Source: Porticoccaceae bacterium
GTDB taxonomy: Bacteria; Pseudomonadota; Gammaproteobacteria; Pseudomonadales; Porticoccaceae
DNA length: 9,908 nucleotides
Assembly (NCBI GenBank): GCA_030741175.1
Contig: JASLVT010000033.1
Coordinates: 1 to 9,908, forward strand
Direction of reading: 5' to 3'
Shown here: piece by piece, positions 7,288-9,908 of the stretch
Position numbering within the stretch: position 1 is the stretch's first letter
Layout of the letters: each line of letters opens with the position of its first letter
Made by a program: the position numbers and the translations under genes
The notes under the pieces: model-generated
The model's input: the letters and a program-made list of their open reading frames with translations, nothing else
Database searches by the model: none
Told to the model about the DNA's origin: nothing

Positions 7288-7307
7288 GGGATGTTGTATC
7301 CCTTTTT
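7288..7307 (+). terminator. Intrinsic terminator after the exported hydrolase
   Basis: GGGAT (7288-7292) and ATCCC (7298-7302) form a 5-bp stem with a GTTGT loop, followed directly by five T residues on the plus strand. It lies 34 bases after the hydrolase stop. The stem is short, but the stem-then-T-run layout is the classic Rho-independent form. Read on the minus strand it lacks a T-run, so it serves the hydrolase only. Confidence 0.6.
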
Positions 7308-7379
7308 AGATTGGCAGAAGTGCAGTCAGACGAGCAACGCAGTGATCGACCACAGCGCTGAAAACGTCCAATACCAGTG

Positions 7380-8483
7380 CTACAAGAGTTCCTCGAGTGA
7401 CGCGATAACTTTATCGCCAAACTCTGTGGTGCTGAGAAGAGTGATGCCCGACCCTGGTCTGGATAGATCGCCTGTAGAAAATCCCGCGGCAAAAACACTT
7501 TGCATAGCCTGCCAAACCGCTTTGGCTTCATCGGCCATACCGAAGCTCATATCCAGCATCAATGCCACCGAGCCAATCATGGAATAGGGGTTGGCCACGT
7601 TTTTACCCGCAATATCTGGTGCTGACCCATGAGAGGGCTCGTAGTAGGCTTTATCCGGTCCTACACAAGCGGATGGCATAAGGCCCAGCGAACCGAGTAT
7701 ACCGCCACCCTGATCACTGAGAATATCGCCAAACATATTTTCCATGACCATAACATCGAATTGGCCGGGATTCAGGCAGAGGTGAGTGGCAGCCGCATCA
7801 ACCAGCATGTGGATAACGGTGACTTCAGGGAAATCTGAGGCAACCTCTTCTAGCACTTCATTCCAGAGTACGGATGACACCAACACATTGCTCTTATGAA
7901 TACTGTGCAGTACCTTTTTGCGCTTCATCGCCTCTTGGAAGGCGACCAGCAAAATTTGGCGAATCTGTTGCTCATCATATTCCAGTGTCTCTTTGACATA
8001 GCGCAGGCCCTCGTCGGTCTCACCGCGTTCTTTATCCCCGAAATACAAGCCGCCAACAAGTTCTCGCACCAGCAAAATATCGATGCCTTCACCGACAATA
8101 TCTGCTTTTAACGGTGAGAAGTGCGCCATGCCCTTGGGAAGAGAAATAGGCCTAAAGTTGGCGTAGGTATTGAGTCGACGACGCATCGGTAACAGTGCAC
8201 CACGTTCCGGGCGCTGTTCAACAGGAATTTTTTCTGACTCTTCATGGCTGAGACCAATTGGCCCCTTTAATATCGCATCCGCTTCATCACAGGCCTGTAT
8301 TGTCGCATCGGGAAATGACTTGCCGGTGGAAAAATAAGCGCCGGCACCAAACTCCGCATGCTGGCAATCAAACTGCACATCGCGTTTTTGCTGAATTAAT
8401 GTCAAAACACGCAGTGCTTGTTCAGTGATCTCTGGCCCGATGCCGTCACCCGCTAGTACTGCAATTTTGTAGGTCTGTGCCAT
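7380..8483 (-). CDS. leuB: 3-isopropylmalate dehydrogenase-like enzyme (LeuB paralogue)
   Basis: A 367-residue, full-length member of the NAD-dependent decarboxylating dehydrogenase family (isopropylmalate, isocitrate, tartrate/malate). LeuB oxidatively decarboxylates 3-isopropylmalate in leucine synthesis. Visible elements are GDGIGPE (12-18), PERGALLP (92-99) with the glutamate and leucines that contact the isopropyl group in LeuB, substrate arginines 101, 111 and 140, Tyr147 in GGLYFG, Lys197, Asp229, and Asp253/Asp257 in FGDILSD. HGSAPDIAGKNVANP (285-299) with its aspartate indicates NAD rather than NADP. Unusually, the lysine segment reads SIHKSNVL where LeuB has SIDKANVL; HK is more like isocitrate dehydrogenase. 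No leuA, leuC or leuD is adjacent, so it may be a second copy with a different 2-hydroxyacid substrate. It has its own promoter and is divergent from the efflux adaptor. Confidence 0.85.
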   Translation of the reverse strand: MAQTYKIAVLAGDGIGPEITEQALRVLTLIQQKRDVQFDCQHAEFGAGAYFSTGKSFPDATIQACDEADAILKGPIGLSHEESEKIPVEQRPERGALLPMRRRLNTYANFRPISLPKGMAHFSPLKADIVGEGIDILLVRELVGGLYFGDKERGETDEGLRYVKETLEYDEQQIRQILLVAFQEAMKRKKVLHSIHKSNVLVSSVLWNEVLEEVASDFPEVTVIHMLVDAAATHLCLNPGQFDVMVMENMFGDILSDQGGGILGSLGLMPSACVGPDKAYYEPSHGSAPDIAGKNVANPYSMIGSVALMLDMSFGMADEAKAVWQAMQSVFAAGFSTGDLSRPGSGITLLSTTEFGDKVIASLEELL

Positions 8484-8514
8484 GGTTTGTTCTCGGAGTT
8501 GGTTAGCGGCGCGT

Positions 8515-8543
8515 ATTGTATGAAGGGCGTTGCTCTATGGCAA
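8515..8543 (-). promoter_or_regulatory. Sigma-70 promoter of the LeuB-like gene
   Basis: On the minus strand TTGCCA (8538-8543) and TACAAT (8515-8520) each match five of six consensus bases with an optimal 17-base spacer. Transcription would start near 8508, leaving a leader of about 25 bases before ATG 8483. This is the best promoter match in the window. Confidence 0.65.
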
Positions 8544-8571
8544 ATTTGATAGCAGTAAAAGGTAACGCTGA

Positions 8572-8615
8572 GCTAGCATAGATGCTATAAATAGAAGCTA
8601 TTACCAGTATTGCTA
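8572..8615. repeat. Repeated GCTA motifs including a 14-bp near-perfect palindrome
   Basis: GCTA occurs at 8572, 8584, 8597 and 8612, spaced 12, 13 and 15 bases. The first two fall in TAGCATAGATGCTA (8574-8587), with six-base perfect arms around a two-base centre. It sits between the divergent LeuB-like and adaptor genes, upstream of both promoters, and may be a binding site for an unknown regulator. Confidence 0.35.
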
Positions 8616-8637
8616 GTCAACCAATCTACCCTTATAT

Positions 8638-8674
8638 CGTTGTGTTAAAGCGATTCAACAACGAGTAATATAAT
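8638..8674 (+). promoter_or_regulatory. Putative operator and -10 box upstream of the RND adaptor
   Basis: CGTTGT (8638-8643) and ACAACG (8658-8663) are perfect six-base arms of a 26-bp inverted repeat. Six bases after it is a perfect TATAAT (8669-8674), about 58 bases before the adaptor start. The dyad covers where the -35 would lie; no good -35 is seen, the best being TTAAAG at 18 bases. This layout suits a TetR- or MarR-type repressor, which often control RND pumps, though no such gene is in the window. Confidence 0.45.
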
Positions 8675-8732
8675 GCGCTGATGACTGGTAGCACAGCGTG
8701 TTTGTATTTCAAATAATTAAGTGATCGAAAAT

Positions 8733-9908
8733 ATGGCCCCTCTTAAACAACAGTTCTCTCTCGCCGCACTCATGTTAGGCGGGGCGCTATTGATCAGTCT
8801 GCTGCTCTATGTAACTCGACCGGCAACAGAACTTGCCGAGCCGGAGTACCGACCTATCTCTGTGGATGCCGCGCTGGTGGTGTCTGAAAATCTGCGTATA
8901 CCAGTTCAAGCTCAGGGCACAGTGGCACCGCTGCGCGCTACTTCATTGCAGTCGGAAGTATCAGGGCAAATTATCGAAACTGCCGAGAGCTTCCTTGTTG
9001 GTGGATTTATCGCGGCGGGTGAAATGATGGTGCGCATTGATCCCCGCGATTATCAAACGGGCCTATCCCGCGCGCAAGCGGCGGTAAAGTCTGCCGAGAG
9101 TAATCTAGTACAAGAGCAGGGGCGGGCAGAAGTGGCTCTGCGTGAGTGGCAAAATTTGCCCAAAGGGAGTCAGCGTACTCAGGCGGCGACTGATTTGTAT
9201 TTGCGCAAACCGCAACTGGAGCTGGCTGAGTCTCAACTACTGGCGGCCAAAGCGGACTTGCAGACTGCCCGTGACAATCTTGAGCGCACCATCATTCGCG
9301 CTCCCTATGATGCTCTGATTCGCGCTAGACACAGCGAGTTGGGCCAGTATGTGCGGCCTGGAACACCGCTGGCAGAGGTATTTTCTGTCGATCAGGCCGA
9401 AGTGCGTTTGCCCATACCTCAGGCTGCACTCAATTATTTAGATCTGCCGACAGGGTTACAGCCTTTTCAGAACAATGTCCCCATTGATCTCTTTACCAAT
9501 GTCGCAGGAGAGATCAGCCAATGGTCTGCGCGTGCGCATCGGACTGAGGCTGTTTTTGACGAGCGCTCAAGGGTGCTCTATCTGGTAGCGCGTATTGATG
9601 ATCCCTATGCGGTCACCGATACCGATGCAAAGGCGTTACGCATGGGTACCTTTGTCAATGCCAAAATCGAGGGGCGTGAAATACCAGACCTAGTAGCGCT
9701 CCCCAGGCATATATTGCGTGCTGGGAATCTACTCTGGGTGATTGACAGCAATAATGTCCTTCGCAATCGTGAGGTGAGGCTATTGCGTTCTAGTGGCGAT
9801 CAAATCTATATCAGCGAGGGTTTAGATGAAGGCGACTTAGTCTGTCTTACCATCATGGATCCCTCCTTTACCGGCACCAAGGTGACGATAGAATCTACGA
9901 TTTCCACT
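8733..9908 (+). CDS. RND efflux periplasmic adaptor (membrane fusion protein), open at right edge
   Basis: The periplasmic adaptor of a tripartite RND-type efflux pump, linking an inner-membrane pump to an outer-membrane channel. The frame runs 392 codons from ATG 8733 to the window edge without a stop; family length is about 350-420, so little is likely missing. Residues 8-26 form an N-terminal membrane anchor or uncleaved signal. The split lipoyl domain is seen around 60-104 (QGTVAPLRATSLQSEVSGQI, then VRIDPRDYQTGLSRA) and 187-220 (IIRAPYDALI...GQYVRPGTPLAEVFSVD). Between them, about 106-186, is a heptad-rich helical hairpin that would contact the channel. Beta-barrel and membrane-proximal regions follow. 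The ribosome site is weak. The pump gene would be expected just to the right. The substrate cannot be read from the adaptor. Confidence 0.9.
   Translation, partial: MAPLKQQFSLAALMLGGALLISLLLYVTRPATELAEPEYRPISVDAALVVSENLRIPVQAQGTVAPLRATSLQSEVSGQIIETAESFLVGGFIAAGEMMVRIDPRDYQTGLSRAQAAVKSAESNLVQEQGRAEVALREWQNLPKGSQRTQAATDLYLRKPQLELAESQLLAAKADLQTARDNLERTIIRAPYDALIRARHSELGQYVRPGTPLAEVFSVDQAEVRLPIPQAALNYLDLPTGLQPFQNNVPIDLFTNVAGEISQWSARAHRTEAVFDERSRVLYLVARIDDPYAVTDTDAKALRMGTFVNAKIEGREIPDLVALPRHILRAGNLLWVIDSNNVLRNREVRLLRSSGDQIYISEGLDEGDLVCLTIMDPSFTGTKVTIESTIST

Overview
The window reads as chromosomal DNA from a moderate-GC, probably marine, gammaproteobacterium. This is inferred from protein style (a Pseudomonas-like CoA-transferase/thiolase locus, a BCCT osmolyte transporter, an RND adaptor) and from base composition near 50% by eye. 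No marker gene settles the taxon. I see no tRNA, rRNA, transposase, integrase, CRISPR array or phage gene. Coding is dense and the longest gap between genes is about 250 bases.

Layout, left to right. (1) 1-1336, minus: a BCCT-family transporter for quaternary-amine or related osmolytes, cut off by the left edge, with a carnitine-transporter-like central segment. (2) 1446-2195, plus, divergent from it: a class II aldolase/adducin-domain protein that keeps the three metal-binding histidines but lacks the usual catalytic acid. (3) 2260-4852, minus: a three-gene operon, transcribed as 3-oxoacid CoA-transferase subunit A, subunit B, then acetyl-CoA acetyltransferase. (4) 4962-5849, plus: a LysR-type regulator divergent from that operon, with an AT-rich dyad-containing region between them. 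(5) 5997-7253, plus: an exported serine hydrolase of the beta-lactamase/6-aminohexanoate-dimer hydrolase type, followed by a hairpin-plus-T-run terminator. (6) 7380-8483, minus: a stand-alone 3-isopropylmalate dehydrogenase-like enzyme with a good sigma-70 promoter. (7) 8733 to the right edge, plus: an RND-type periplasmic adaptor, open at the edge, with a putative operator upstream.

How they may work together. The CoA-transferase pair activates a 3-oxoacid with CoA (from succinyl-CoA or another donor), and the thiolase splits acetoacetyl-CoA to two acetyl-CoA. The divergent LysR gene is the probable local regulator. From memory, the order and orientation match the dhcR-dhcA-dhcB-atoB locus of Pseudomonas aeruginosa, which is linked to dehydrocarnitine and ketone-body use. 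Together with the nearby transporter this makes carnitine/betaine-type catabolism a reasonable hypothesis. However, no carnitine dehydrogenase or dehydrocarnitine-cleaving enzyme is in the window, and plain acetoacetate/3-hydroxybutyrate use explains the operon equally well. The hydrolase, the LeuB-like enzyme and the RND adaptor look like separate transcription units. I do not see convincing evidence of a wholly new system; the items worth checking are listed in the findings.
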